In this document: one piece after another, positions 42,866 to 52,150 of the stretch
Layout of the letters: each line of letters begins with the position of its first letter
Position numbering within the stretch: position 1 is the stretch's first letter
Assembly (NCBI RefSeq): GCF_004803895.1
Contig: NZ_CP021978.1
Span: 8,556,001 to 8,620,000 of the forward strand
Reading direction: 5' to 3'
DNA: 64,000 bases
DNA from: Streptomyces hawaiiensis
GTDB lineage: Bacteria; Actinomycetota; Actinomycetes; Streptomycetales; Streptomycetaceae
The notes under the pieces: model-generated
What the model was told of the DNA's origin: nothing
Database searches by the model: none
What the model saw: the letters and a program-made list of their open reading frames with translations, nothing else
Translations under genes and position numbers: made by a program

Positions 42866-45094
42866 ATGTCCGAGCTGTTCGACGCGGTCGACGCGCTCAT
42901 CGCGTCCCGCTCCCCGCTGCCGCCCCCGGCGGAACGCAAGCGGCTGCGCCAGGCGCACGGCCTGACGCTGGACGAGGTGGCCGCCGCACTGCAGGTGCGG
43001 CGCGCGACGGTCAGCGGCTGGGAGGCCGGCAAGACCGAGCCGCGGCCGCCGGAGCGCGACGCATACGCCCGTCTGCTCAAGCAGCTCGCCCAGCTCTACC
43101 CCGCCAACGCTCCGGTACCCGCTGAGGAAACGGCGGTCCCCGAGACACCTGCCGTTCCGGCCGCTCCTGTGCCATCGCTGCCGGAACCGGCCGATACCCG
43201 CACCGCACCCACAGGCCCGGCCACGGACCATGCTCCCGGAAACACTGCACGCCGCCCCGCCGGCCCTAGGGCTGTACCGCGTGCGGCGGCCACGGTCGGG
43301 CCGACGTCGCGGCGCCCGACCGCGCGCAAGGCCGCCCCCGCAGGCACCACCGCGGACGGCGCCGATCCCCGGTTCGACCACGGCCCGCTCGCGGTCGTCG
43401 ACGTCGACGCAGATGGTCAGGTGCTGGCGTACTGCGTCGGCGGCCTGGTCCTGGACGTGCCCGCCAAGTCACTTCCCGCGCTGGTGGAGTGGACGCTTGA
43501 CCAGGGGAGGCTCGGTCAGCCGAAGCTGTCGGGGCCGGGCAAGGACGCCGACCCACTGATCGTGCTGACCGGGGTCGCGTGTGAGCGCTACGGCCTGCCC
43601 GTCACGCTCACCCAGCAGGAGCGCCTGGCCGGGCGGCTGCCGGAAGGCCACAAGGTCATCAAGCAGCTGACCCGCGCCAACTGGCAGCTGACCAAGCGCG
43701 GTCTCGGGCCATGGGCACGGATCTACCGCCCCGCGCAGGGCGCGGAGCGATCCTGCGTGCAGTTGTGCATCCCGTCGTGGGACGCGCTCGACACCCGGCA
43801 CTGGGCCAACGCCGGGCAGCTGCCGCCGGCAGACCTCGCCCGGCTGCTGGGCACCTACGCGGCCCGGGTGATGACGCCGCGCGGATCGACCGCCGTGACC
43901 GGCCTGGAACTGATGACCGCACTGCACCCGCCGACCCGCGCCTCCGAGCCCGATGCCGACGGCCGACGGCACTCCGAGCACAACCCCGGCTCGCTGGGAA
44001 AGGAACCGGTGGACTGCGCGCCGTGCGAAGCCCCCGACGGGCACCCGCTCCTGAAGGACCTGCCTCGCTTCCACCACCGCACCCCGGCTGAGGTCCTGGT
44101 GGAAGAGGCGTACGACTGGGCGCGCCCGCTCACCGACGCCGAATGCCTTCGCCGCCACCTGGTGGGCATCGACGTGAACATGGCCTTCGCCGCCGGCGCC
44201 AACGGCCTCACCGTCGGTCTGGGCGCACCGACCCACGTCAAGAACCCCGTCTTCGATGCGAAATTGCCCGGCTCCTGGCTGGTCGACCTGAGCCACGTCG
44301 ACCTCTCCCGCGTGAAGCTCGCAAAGGAATGGACGGACTTGGACGGCGATCTGCTGCCCAGCCCGTTCACGCCGAAAGGCGAACGCCCGACAGGGCCCGC
44401 CTGGTACGCCACGCCGACCGTGGCGTACGCGGTGGAGCTCGGCTACGACGTACGCCCGCTCGAGGCATACGTCCGCCACGACAACGGCCGCTACCTGGAC
44501 GCCTGGTACAACCGGCTGCGCGACGCCTACCTCGCCACGATGGCCGACCTCGGAGTGGGCGCGGACCTGCCGCCGGCCGAATTCCTCGCGGCGATGGAGG
44601 GCTACCGGCAGCGTGACCCTCAGCTGGCGATCGTGGTGTCCGCGATCAAGGCGACCGTGAAAGGCGGCATCGGCAAGCTGCGCGAGCGCCCGCGCGGCGA
44701 GGGCTGGAAGCCCGGGCAGCCGTGGCGGGCCCTGGCTCGGCCCACCTGGCGCCCGGACATCCGTGCCGCTGTCATCTCCCGGACCCGGGTCAACATGCAC
44801 CGCAAGATCGTCAAGCACGCCGCCTTCACCGGGCAGTACCCGGTGGCCGTCCTCTCGGACTGCGCCGTCTACGCATCCGACGGGCCGTCGCCACTGGACT
44901 TCCTGCCCTACCGGGACGGCAAGCCGCTGCCGGGCGGCTTCAAGCTCGGAGTGAACCCCGGGCTGGTCAAGCACGAGGGCACCCAGAGCGTGCTGTGGGG
45001 CGAGGGCGTACGCGAACAGTTCAACGCCCCCGAACTCAACCTCGCCCGGTACATCAAGGACGGCACCGTCACCGACCAGGACACCGGAGAGTAG
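42866..45094 (+). CDS. tap: Telomere-associated protein Tap
   Basis: A 742-residue protein matching Streptomyces Tap in length, N-terminal HTH and linkage to tpg. The XRE HTH lies at about 17-75 (AHGLTLDEVAAALQVRRATV). A Pro/Ala-rich linker of about 100 residues follows. The large C-terminal region from about 170 includes WTLDQGRLGQPKLSGPGKDA, HLVGIDVNMAFAAGANGLTV and VVSAIKATVKGGIGKLRERP, which resemble the exonuclease/polymerase-like part of these proteins. Tap binds the 3' overhang of linear replicon telomeres and recruits the terminal protein Tpg. AGGAGG lies about five bases before the ATG. tpg follows ten bases after the stop. Confidence 0.93.
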   Translation: MSELFDAVDALIASRSPLPPPAERKRLRQAHGLTLDEVAAALQVRRATVSGWEAGKTEPRPPERDAYARLLKQLAQLYPANAPVPAEETAVPETPAVPAAPVPSLPEPADTRTAPTGPATDHAPGNTARRPAGPRAVPRAAATVGPTSRRPTARKAAPAGTTADGADPRFDHGPLAVVDVDADGQVLAYCVGGLVLDVPAKSLPALVEWTLDQGRLGQPKLSGPGKDADPLIVLTGVACERYGLPVTLTQQERLAGRLPEGHKVIKQLTRANWQLTKRGLGPWARIYRPAQGAERSCVQLCIPSWDALDTRHWANAGQLPPADLARLLGTYAARVMTPRGSTAVTGLELMTALHPPTRASEPDADGRRHSEHNPGSLGKEPVDCAPCEAPDGHPLLKDLPRFHHRTPAEVLVEEAYDWARPLTDAECLRRHLVGIDVNMAFAAGANGLTVGLGAPTHVKNPVFDAKLPGSWLVDLSHVDLSRVKLAKEWTDLDGDLLPSPFTPKGERPTGPAWYATPTVAYAVELGYDVRPLEAYVRHDNGRYLDAWYNRLRDAYLATMADLGVGADLPPAEFLAAMEGYRQRDPQLAIVVSAIKATVKGGIGKLRERPRGEGWKPGQPWRALARPTWRPDIRAAVISRTRVNMHRKIVKHAAFTGQYPVAVLSDCAVYASDGPSPLDFLPYRDGKPLPGGFKLGVNPGLVKHEGTQSVLWGEGVREQFNAPELNLARYIKDGTVTDQDTGE

Positions 45095-45104
45095 GTAGAG
45101 CGCG

Positions 45105-45662
45105 ATGAGCCTGTTCGGCAACGGCCTGGAGGCCGCGGTGCACAAGGCATTCACCCGCCCCGCGCCCAAGAGCGCGCCCGCGCAGATGCGTTACCTGGTC
45201 AGGCAGCTCAAAGGCACCAAGGCGGTTGCCCAGATGCTGCGCATCTCCCAGCGCACCGTCGAGCGCTACGTAAAGAACCAGATCAGAAAGCCCCGCCCCG
45301 ATCTCGCCGCCCGCCTGGAGGCCGAGGTGAAGAAGCGGTGGCAGCCGCAGATCCGCGCCAAGGCACGGCAGCAGGCAGCCACCACCAGCGGCATCATCAT
45401 CGACACCCGCGCCCGGATCGGCTACACCGCCCCGATCGGCACGACGGACGAGGACCGGCTCCGGCACCTGACGGTAGCGCTGCCGCCCCACCACGCCGCC
45501 CGCCTCTTCAACGCCCAGGAGCAAGGAGCCACCGAACAGCAGCTCCAGCAGATCGCCGCCGAAGCACTCAAAGAGGTGTACTTCCAGGACGGCGGCCGCC
45601 GCGCCGGCGACCTGGAAGAGGTCCGCTTCACCGACATCGAGCACCTCGAGTTCGACCTATGA
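45105..45662 (+). CDS. tpg: Telomere terminal protein Tpg
   Basis: A 185-residue protein with the standard Tpg length and sequence pattern: PKSAPAQMRYLVRQLKGTKA, SQRTVERYVKNQIRKPRPDL (HTH-like DNA-binding segment, about 48-67), KKRWQPQIRAKARQQAATTS, and the end FTDIEHLEFDL. Tpg is covalently attached to the 5' ends of Streptomyces linear chromosomes and plasmids and primes end-patching synthesis. Thr114 is present (IGTT, 111-114), the position I recall being reported as the DNA-linking residue. The gene is co-transcribed with tap. A gene-free stretch of about 120 bases follows. Confidence 0.95.
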   Translation: MSLFGNGLEAAVHKAFTRPAPKSAPAQMRYLVRQLKGTKAVAQMLRISQRTVERYVKNQIRKPRPDLAARLEAEVKKRWQPQIRAKARQQAATTSGIIIDTRARIGYTAPIGTTDEDRLRHLTVALPPHHAARLFNAQEQGATEQQLQQIAAEALKEVYFQDGGRRAGDLEEVRFTDIEHLEFDL

Positions 45663-45780
45663 CCCAGCGTCGCCCGAGAACCCCGGGGCAGGCCGCATGA
45701 CTACCGCGTACCGGCGCCGGCGGCGGGCTGTCCCGTAACTGCTGGTCACCCCGGGCGGCAGGCCCACTGCGGTCCCGTGG

Positions 45781-46161
45781 TCAGCCGAAGATGAGCCCGA
45801 CGTCCTTGCCCGAGCAGAACCTCATGACGGTGACCAGTTGGCTGAGGTCATCGAGGCGCCGTAGGAGCACGGGATCACTGTCATCGCGTCGCTGCTGGTC
45901 AAGAATTGCTTCCAGCCGAGGCAGCATGGCCACGCATTGAGCGGGCGTGAGGTCACCTTCGTCGTCTGGATGGTCGAGCAACGGTGTCAGCGTGGTCGAG
46001 ACGCTGCACCACGGCCGGTCTCCGCCGAAGCCGTCCATCTCGGCGAGCGTGAATCCCTCGACCTCGGCCAGCCACTGCCGGAACAAGCTGAAGCCGAAGT
46101 AGGACCAGGAGATGTCCGGGCTCGCCCCGTCATCGTCTCCTGGGGAAAGCATCAGTCCCAT
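45781..46161 (-). CDS. Conserved hypothetical protein
   Basis: A 126-residue soluble protein. WSYFGFSLFRQWLAEVEGFT, EMDGFGGDRPW and LLDHPDDEGDLTPAQCVAML are well-formed segments that I associate with a small family seen across Streptomyces without assigned function. No signal peptide, membrane helix or catalytic motif is visible. GGGGACGAG directly precedes the ATG, which supports expression. Confidence 0.7.
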   Translation of the reverse strand: MGLMLSPGDDDGASPDISWSYFGFSLFRQWLAEVEGFTLAEMDGFGGDRPWCSVSTTLTPLLDHPDDEGDLTPAQCVAMLPRLEAILDQQRRDDSDPVLLRRLDDLSQLVTVMRFCSGKDVGLIFG

Positions 46162-46263
46162 CTCGTCCCCTTGTTCACCCGGAGCCCAGGATCAGTCAGG
46201 GGCGGGAGTCTCGGCAACTGAAAAATCTGCCCCGAGAACACCGCCTGTGATCCACTGCCGCTC

Positions 46264-46914
46264 GTGCCGTTGCTGATGCTGGACCTCGACAACACCCTGG
46301 TCGACCGCGACGCCGCCTTCCGCGACGCTGTCACCACATTCCTCGCCGAGCACCGCCTGCCCGGCACCGACCTCACGTGGGTGATGACCATCGACGCCGG
46401 CGGCTACACCGCCCGCCACGATGTCGCCGCGGCTATGACCGACCGATACCGGGACATGGTGTCCGCCACGGCCGTCCACGCCCTGCTCGACCATGGCGCC
46501 GCCCATCGCGTCGTGCTGACGACCCCCTCCCGTGAGGCCCTGGACAAGGCCCGGGCCGACGGCTGGACCTGCGTGATCGTCACGAACGGCCGCACCGCCC
46601 AGCAGGAAGCCAAGATCCGCCACACCGGACTAGATCAACTCGTCCAGGGCTGGGTGATCTCCGAGACGGTCGGCCACAAGAAGCCCGAGCCGGAGATCTT
46701 TTACGCTGCGGCGGATGCCGTCGGAGTGCCACTCACCGGCGCCTGGGTCATCGGCGATTCCGCTCATGCCGACATCGGCGGCGCGAACGCACTCGGGCTT
46801 CGAAGCGTGTGGGTGTCGAACGGGCAGCGGTGGATCCAGAACGCCTACCGACCCACTCATTTGGCCGAGGACGTCGCCTCCGCGATCGACTACGTCATCA
46901 GTGCGCCGAGATAG
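46264..46914 (+). CDS. HAD-superfamily hydrolase
   Basis: A 216-residue subclass I haloacid dehalogenase-like phosphatase. Motif I is LMLDLDNTLVD with nucleophile Asp and the acid/base Asp two residues later. Motif II is CVIVTNG. Motif III is the lysine in GHKKPEPEIFYAAADAVGVP. Motif IV is WVIGDSAHADIGGANALGL. It probably dephosphorylates a small metabolite. The start is GTG 46264; no strong ribosome site is visible. It diverges from the hypothetical gene at 46161 across about 100 bases. Confidence 0.9.
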   Translation: MPLLMLDLDNTLVDRDAAFRDAVTTFLAEHRLPGTDLTWVMTIDAGGYTARHDVAAAMTDRYRDMVSATAVHALLDHGAAHRVVLTTPSREALDKARADGWTCVIVTNGRTAQQEAKIRHTGLDQLVQGWVISETVGHKKPEPEIFYAAADAVGVPLTGAWVIGDSAHADIGGANALGLRSVWVSNGQRWIQNAYRPTHLAEDVASAIDYVISAPR

Positions 46915-46916
46915 GG

Positions 46917-47347
46917 CACGACCAACCGGGTTCGACCCGGTACAGCCGGTGATCTTCGCCATCCAGTTGGGTCTGGCGGCGATGTCCGCGACTCTCGTCG
47001 ACCACTGGTCACGCGAGGGCATCTCCTACGCCCTGCGCTCCGGAGACATCGCAGGGCATGCCGCCGCACGCCTGGTCACCGCAGCCGACGAGACGAAGGC
47101 ACGCGCCGCCGACCAGTACGAACGGCACATCGACAGCGTCCTCGGCGTTGAAATGAGCGCCAGCCGCTCACTGGTGAAGCTCTTCACCCGCAACCCCGGC
47201 CTCGCCCACACAGCCCTCACCCGCCTGCCACCGGCGTGGCACCATCTCGACTCCTGTATCGCCGGCCGCACCAGCGTCGCCAGGATCATGGCCACGCCTG
47301 TGGGGCGCGCGACCGCCGCGCTGACCGCACGGCTTCCCTGCCGCTGA
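46917..47347 (+). pseudogene. C-terminal remnant of an FAD-dependent (geranylgeranyl reductase-like) oxidoreductase
   Basis: The plus-strand frame from just after the HAD gene reads DPVQPVIFAIQLGLAAMSAT, LVDHWSREGISYALRSGDIA, ARLVTAADETKARAADQYER, and LAHTALTRLPPAWHHLDSCI to the stop. This is the C-terminal part of an NAD(P)/FAD-dependent oxidoreductase of the geranylgeranyl reductase type. The FAD-binding N-terminal 250 or so residues are absent. It appears to have been truncated by a deletion whose junction lies close to 46915. Confidence 0.7.
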
Positions 47348-47457
47348 AGGACTCCACCCGGTAGGCGCGACCCTGACCACGGCCTGCCGTCTTACGGGTG
47401 TCTTACGTCCCCTGGGCAGCGCCCTCCCGGCATCGGGAGGCCTCCTACGGTGACCGG

Positions 47458-48078
47458 ATGACATCCCTCCCTGCCCTGCGCACCATGGCACTGGTGACCG
47501 TCGCGCCCCTGCTGCTGGCCGCCGCGGGTGTGATGCACCCGAGACACCTCACCGCGGCTGCGGCGGACCACTGGGCCGTACTGCACATCGCCCTGTTGCC
47601 CGTCTTTCCCTTCCTGGCACTCGGCTTGGTCCTCCCGCTGTGGGGGAGGCCGCGCCGCGACATCGAGGGCGCTCTGACCGTGCTCGCATGGGCCGGCTCA
47701 CTCTGTTACGCCGCGTACTACGCCGGACTCGACGCCGTGGCCGGGATCTCGGCCGGCGTGGTGGTCGGCCACGGTGTCCACGGGGCGGCCGGGGGGCTGT
47801 TCGCGACCGGTGACGAACTGGGCCGGGCGGGTGTATGCGGGCTGGCCGTGGCCGTACTCGCCACGTGCGCGCTGCTCGGGCGCCGCCACGGCATACGGGT
47901 GCTGCCGGGTGGAGCGATTCTGCTGGCCGCCTGCTGGTCGTTCTGGGACAGTCACATCTTCTGGCCCCGAGGCGTGTTCACCATGCTCGGTTTCGCCCTG
48001 GGCTTCGCTCTGCTGACCGTGGCGACCTCCGGCGGCGGCCACGATGCGACGCTCCGGAAAACGCCTGCGAATCCCTGA
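47458..48078 (+). CDS. Small integral membrane protein of unknown function
   Basis: A 206-residue protein with about six hydrophobic helices, including LVTVAPLLLAAAGVMHP, LPVFPFLALGLVLPLWG and VFTMLGFALGFALLTVAT. A histidine in HPRHLTAAAADHWAVLH lies in the first extracellular loop region, and glycine-rich GISAGVVVGHGVHGAAGGLF lies centrally. I recognise no family with certainty. ATG 47458 is chosen because it directly precedes the first helix. A hairpin at 48142-48176 follows. Confidence 0.7.
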   Translation: MTSLPALRTMALVTVAPLLLAAAGVMHPRHLTAAAADHWAVLHIALLPVFPFLALGLVLPLWGRPRRDIEGALTVLAWAGSLCYAAYYAGLDAVAGISAGVVVGHGVHGAAGGLFATGDELGRAGVCGLAVAVLATCALLGRRHGIRVLPGGAILLAACWSFWDSHIFWPRGVFTMLGFALGFALLTVATSGGGHDATLRKTPANP

Positions 48079-48430
48079 CGTCCCGGCAGACCGGCCGGCG
48101 GCTGCGTGGTCGGGCAGGTTGACGGCGGAGGAAGCCGGTTCGCTGCCCCCGCGGGGTTCCGCCCCCCGGGGGCAGCCCTGTTCCTGGTGACGGTCGGCAC
48201 GGGGCGATCTCACCCCGTTGGCCGATAAACCGCATTCAACTGATTGTCACTGCTTCGAGGTAAGCATCTCGTCTCCCCGGTGGATGCGGCACGCTCAGCG
48301 GTTAGCTTTCTGCAGGTGAACGGATCGGATCCCTGTGGTCCCTCCCGCTCGTTGCCCGCTCCTCCCTGTCTCCCGGTCGGCGCACCCGTGTGCGCCGGAC
48401 GTCCCGTCGTGCAAGGAGAAACTCCCCCCG
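48079..48430. promoter_or_regulatory. Terminator and leader before the 2-MIB operon
   Basis: GCTGCCCCC (48142-48150) pairs with GGGGGCAGC (48168-48176) as a likely terminator for the membrane-protein gene. The rest, about 250 bases, is gene-free and should contain the promoter of the encapsulin-2-MIB operon. Relatively AT-rich sequence around 48225-48270 (GATAAACCGCATTCAAC) is a plausible site. Confidence 0.5.
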
Positions 48431-49846
48431 ATGACCGTCGACAGCATCCCGGAAGCTCAGACCACACCCGTCGCGGCGCAGCAGTCCCTGAGTACAACCG
48501 CCGCCCGCAACCTCGCCACCACCACCAAGTCCGCCCCGCAGATGCAGGAGATCACCTCCCGCTGGCTGCTGCGGATGCTGCCCTGGGTCGAGGCCAAGGG
48601 CGGCGCCTACCGGGTCAACCGGCGGCTGCGCCATACCGTCGGCGACGGGCGCATCGAGTTCGTCCAGGAGGGCGCCACGGTCCGGGTGATCCCCCGGGAA
48701 CTCGGTGAGCTGGCACTTCTGCGCGGATTCGAGGATGTGGACGTCCTCACCGCCCTGGCCGGCCGCTGCACGCAGCGCGACTTCGCGGCGGGCGAAGTCC
48801 TCGTCGAGCGCGGCAGCCCCGCGGACCGGATCCACCTGATCGCCCACGGCCGGGTCGGCCAGACCGCGGAAGGCAAGTACGGCGGAGAGATCGCCATCGC
48901 GGTACTCGCGGACGGTGACCACTTCGGTGAGCACGCCCTGCTGGACTCCGACGCCCGCCACGACTGCACGGTCACCGCCGAGACCTCCGGCACCCTCCTC
49001 ACCCTCTCCCGCGCCGACTTCGCCGCCGTCCAGGCCTCCGCGCCCAGCCTTCAGGCACACGTCGACAAGTTCAGCTCCCGCACGCGGCAGCGGCAGAACA
49101 AGCACGGCGAGGCCGAGATCGCCCTGTCGGCCGGCCACGTCGGCGAGGCGGAACTGCCAGGCACCTTCGTCGACTACGAACAGAATCCGCGCGAGTACGA
49201 ACTCTCCGTCGCACAGACCGCTCTGAGGATCCACACCCGGGTCGCCGACCTCTACAACGGTCCGATGAACCAGACGGAGGAGCAACTCAGGCTCACCGTC
49301 GAGGCCCTGCGGGAGCGTCAGGAACACGAGCTGATCAACAACCGTGAGTTCGGGCTGCTGCACAACGCCGACTTCAAGCAGCGCATCCAGCCCCGCTCCG
49401 GCCCACCGACCCCGGACGACATGGACGACCTGCTCTGCCGTCGGCGCGGCACCAAACTGTTCCTCGCCCACCCCAGGACCATCGCCGCCATCGGACGCGG
49501 ATTCAACGCCTGCGGTCTCTACCCCGACCATGTCGACCTCGGTGGACAATCCGTGCCCGCCTGGCGCGGGGTCCCCATCCTGCCCTGCAACAAGATCCCG
49601 ATCAGCAAGGAGCAGACCAGCTCCATCATCGCGATGCGCACCGGCGAGGAGAACCAGGGCGTCATCGGCCTGCGGCAGACCGGGCTGCCGGACGAGTACG
49701 AACCGGGGCTCTCGGTTCGGTTCACGGGCATCAACGAACAGGCGATCATCTCCTACCTCGTCAGCACCTACTACTCCGCCGCGGTGCTCCTGCCCGACGC
49801 CCTCGGCGTGATGGAGAACGTGCAGATCGCCCCCAGGCCGCGCTGA
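48431..49846 (+). CDS. Family 2B encapsulin shell protein with cyclic-nucleotide-binding domain
   Basis: A 471-residue shell protein with an HK97-type fold and an inserted cNMP-binding-like domain. The N-terminal arm is about 1-75. Residues about 95-210 form the inserted domain (LRGFEDVDVLTALAGRCTQR, FAAGEVLVERGSPADRIHLI, DGDHFGEHALLDS). The remainder returns to the HK97 core (TRVADLYNGPMNQTEEQLRL, HPRTIAAIGRGFNACGLYPD, KIPISKEQTSSIIAMRTGEE). Family 2B shells (EshA-like) occur upstream of 2-methylisoborneol synthase and enclose it. AAGGAGAA lies upstream of ATG 48431. Conservation of a nucleotide-binding arginine is not certain, so cAMP binding is open. Confidence 0.92.
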   Translation: MTVDSIPEAQTTPVAAQQSLSTTAARNLATTTKSAPQMQEITSRWLLRMLPWVEAKGGAYRVNRRLRHTVGDGRIEFVQEGATVRVIPRELGELALLRGFEDVDVLTALAGRCTQRDFAAGEVLVERGSPADRIHLIAHGRVGQTAEGKYGGEIAIAVLADGDHFGEHALLDSDARHDCTVTAETSGTLLTLSRADFAAVQASAPSLQAHVDKFSSRTRQRQNKHGEAEIALSAGHVGEAELPGTFVDYEQNPREYELSVAQTALRIHTRVADLYNGPMNQTEEQLRLTVEALRERQEHELINNREFGLLHNADFKQRIQPRSGPPTPDDMDDLLCRRRGTKLFLAHPRTIAAIGRGFNACGLYPDHVDLGGQSVPAWRGVPILPCNKIPISKEQTSSIIAMRTGEENQGVIGLRQTGLPDEYEPGLSVRFTGINEQAIISYLVSTYYSAAVLLPDALGVMENVQIAPRPR

Positions 49847-49929
49847 AGCCCTGATCCGCGCGGCAGGCCCACGCCCTGCCACCCCCGCGCACGACGGAGC
49901 GCCCACCCCACCGCAGCAAGGAGCCGCCG

Positions 49930-51258
49930 ATGCCCGACTCCGGGCCCCTCGGAACATCCCACCCCGGGCAGCGGCCGACGCCGCCGACAGCCGCACCGGA
50001 CGCCCCCACGCCGCTGATCCCCGACCTTCCGGTCACGCCGACGGCCTCCGAATTTCTGGCGGCACTGCATCCGCCGGTCAGGATCCCCGACCCGCCGCGG
50101 CCCCCGGCGGCCGACTCCGCAGGACGGGACACGCCCGACGTCACCGAGGCCGGCTCCGCCCTCCAGCGGATCCTGCGCGGACCGACCGGACTGGGCACGA
50201 CCTCGCTCTCCTTGGCCCGCCGGCACGAACCCCTGCTCCCGGACCCGGGGCCACCGGCCCCCGTCCCGCCGCCCGCCGCCGGGCGAGCCGTCCCCGGCCT
50301 CTACCACCACCCCGTCCCGGAGCCCGACCCCGTACGCGTCGAGGAGGTGAGCCGCCGGATCAAGCGCTGGGCCGAGGACGAGGTCCAGCTCTATCCCGAG
50401 GACTGGGAGGGGGAGTTCGACGGGTTCTCCGTCGGCCGTTACATGGTGGCCTGTCACCCCGACGCCCCGACGATCGACCACCTGATGCTCGCCACGCGGC
50501 TGATGGTCGCGGAGAACGCGGTGGACGACTGCTACTGCGAGGACCACGGCGGGTCGCCCGTCGGCCTCGGCGGGCGCCTCCTCCTCGCGCACACCGCGAT
50601 CGACCCTCTCCACACCACCGCGGAGTACGCGCCGGCATGGCAGGAGTCGCTCGGTTCGGACGCCCCGCGCCGGGCGTACCGCAGCGCGATGGACTACTTC
50701 GTCGGCGTGGCCACGCCCTCCCAGACCGACCGCTACCGGCACGACATGGCCCGGCTGCACCTGGGCTACCTCGCCGAGGCCGCCTGGGCACAGACCGGTC
50801 ACGTCCCGGAGGTGTGGGAGTACCTGGCGATGCGCCAGTTCAACAACTTCCGCCCCTGTCCCACGATCACCGACACCGTCGGCGGCTACGAACTGCCCGC
50901 GGACCTGCACGCCCGGCCGGACATGCAGCGGGTCATCGCCCTCGCCGGCAACGCGACCACCATCGTCAACGACCTCTACTCGTACACCAAGGAACTCAAC
51001 AGCCCGGGCCGCCACCTGAACCTGCCGGTGGTGATCGCGGAACGCGAGCAGCTTCCCGAGCGCGACGCCTATCTGAAGGCCGTCGAGGTCCACAACGAAC
51101 TCATGCACGCCTTCGAGGCCGCCGCGGCCGACCTCGCGGAGGCCTGCCCCCTGCCCACCGTGCTGCGCTTCCTCAGGGGCGTGGCCGTCTGGGTCGACGG
51201 AAACCACGACTGGCACCGCACCAACACCTACCGCTACAGCCTGCCCGACTTCTGGTAA
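49930..51258 (+). CDS. 2-Methylisoborneol synthase (class I terpene cyclase)
   Basis: A 442-residue cyclase that converts 2-methylgeranyl diphosphate to the earthy odorant 2-methylisoborneol. The first 120 residues are Pro/Ala-rich and disordered, the region thought to direct loading into the encapsulin. The aspartate-rich motif is DDCYCED (199-205) and the second metal motif is NDLYSYTKE (347-355). FNNFRPCPTITDTVGGYELP and VDGNHDWHRTNTYRY near the C-terminus are typical of the enzyme. AGGAG lies seven bases before the ATG. It sits 83 bases after the shell gene and 16 bases before the methyltransferase. Confidence 0.95.
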   Translation: MPDSGPLGTSHPGQRPTPPTAAPDAPTPLIPDLPVTPTASEFLAALHPPVRIPDPPRPPAADSAGRDTPDVTEAGSALQRILRGPTGLGTTSLSLARRHEPLLPDPGPPAPVPPPAAGRAVPGLYHHPVPEPDPVRVEEVSRRIKRWAEDEVQLYPEDWEGEFDGFSVGRYMVACHPDAPTIDHLMLATRLMVAENAVDDCYCEDHGGSPVGLGGRLLLAHTAIDPLHTTAEYAPAWQESLGSDAPRRAYRSAMDYFVGVATPSQTDRYRHDMARLHLGYLAEAAWAQTGHVPEVWEYLAMRQFNNFRPCPTITDTVGGYELPADLHARPDMQRVIALAGNATTIVNDLYSYTKELNSPGRHLNLPVVIAEREQLPERDAYLKAVEVHNELMHAFEAAAADLAEACPLPTVLRFLRGVAVWVDGNHDWHRTNTYRYSLPDFW

Positions 51259-51274
51259 GGAAACGGACCCTTCT

Positions 51275-52150
51275 GTGACCACTGAAACGACCTCCACCGC
51301 CACCGCGAAGATCCCGGCCCCGGCGACGCCGTACCAGGGGGACATCGCCCGCTACTGGAACAACGAGGCACGGCCGGTCAACCTCCGCCTCGGTGACGTG
51401 GACGGCCTCTACCACCACCACTACGGCATCGGCGCCGTGGACCACACCGCGCTCGGCGACCCGGCGCACAGCGAGTACGAGAAGAAGCTCATCGCGGAGC
51501 TGCACCGGCTGGAGTCGGCACAGGCGGAGGTTCTTCTGGACCACCTCGGCCCCATCGGGCCCGACGACACCCTCGTCGACGCCGGCTGCGGGCGCGGCGG
51601 GTCCATGGTCATGGCCCACCGCCGCTTCGGCTGCAACGTCGAGGGCGTCACCCTGTCCGCCGCCCAGGCCGACTTCGGCAACAAGCGCGCGCGAGAGCTG
51701 CGTATCGAGGACCACGTCCGCTCCCGCGTGTGCAACATGCTCGACACGCCCTTCGACAAGGGCAGTGTCGCCGCCTCGTGGAACAACGAGTCGAGCATGT
51801 ACGTCGACCTCGACGACCTGTTCGCCGAGCACTCCCGCTTCCTGAGGGTGGGCGGCCGGTACGTGACGATCACCGGCTGCTGGAACCCCCGTTACGGCCA
51901 GCCGTCGAAGTGGGTCTCCCAGATCAACGCCCACTTCGAGTGCAACATCCACTCCCGCCGCGAGTATCTGCGCGCCATGGCCGACAACCGGCTCGTGCCG
52001 CAGACCATCGTCGACCTCACCCCGGACACCCTGCCCTACTGGGAGCTGAGGGCCACGTCCTCGCTGGTCACCGGGATCGAGAAGGCGTTCATCGAGTCCT
52101 ACCGGGACGGCTCCTTCCAGTACGTCCTGATCGCGGCCGACCGCGTCTGA
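51275..52150 (+). CDS. Geranyl diphosphate 2-C-methyltransferase
   Basis: A 291-residue SAM-dependent methyltransferase that adds a methyl group to C2 of geranyl diphosphate, the first step to 2-methylisoborneol. The SAM-binding motif VDAGCGRGGS is at about 101-110. The N-terminal segment GDIARYWNNEARPVNLRLGD and GLYHHHYGIGAVDHTALGD are characteristic of this enzyme, as is SWNNESSMYVDLDDLFAEHS. GTG 51275 has GGAAACGG upstream. The gene ends the operon; whether it also enters the shell is unknown. Confidence 0.95.
   Translation: MTTETTSTATAKIPAPATPYQGDIARYWNNEARPVNLRLGDVDGLYHHHYGIGAVDHTALGDPAHSEYEKKLIAELHRLESAQAEVLLDHLGPIGPDDTLVDAGCGRGGSMVMAHRRFGCNVEGVTLSAAQADFGNKRARELRIEDHVRSRVCNMLDTPFDKGSVAASWNNESSMYVDLDDLFAEHSRFLRVGGRYVTITGCWNPRYGQPSKWVSQINAHFECNIHSRREYLRAMADNRLVPQTIVDLTPDTLPYWELRATSSLVTGIEKAFIESYRDGSFQYVLIAADRV

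Noticed and set aside
43469..45169. Long minus-strand frame opposite tap
   Set aside because: Antisense shadow of a well-supported gene with no motif of its own.
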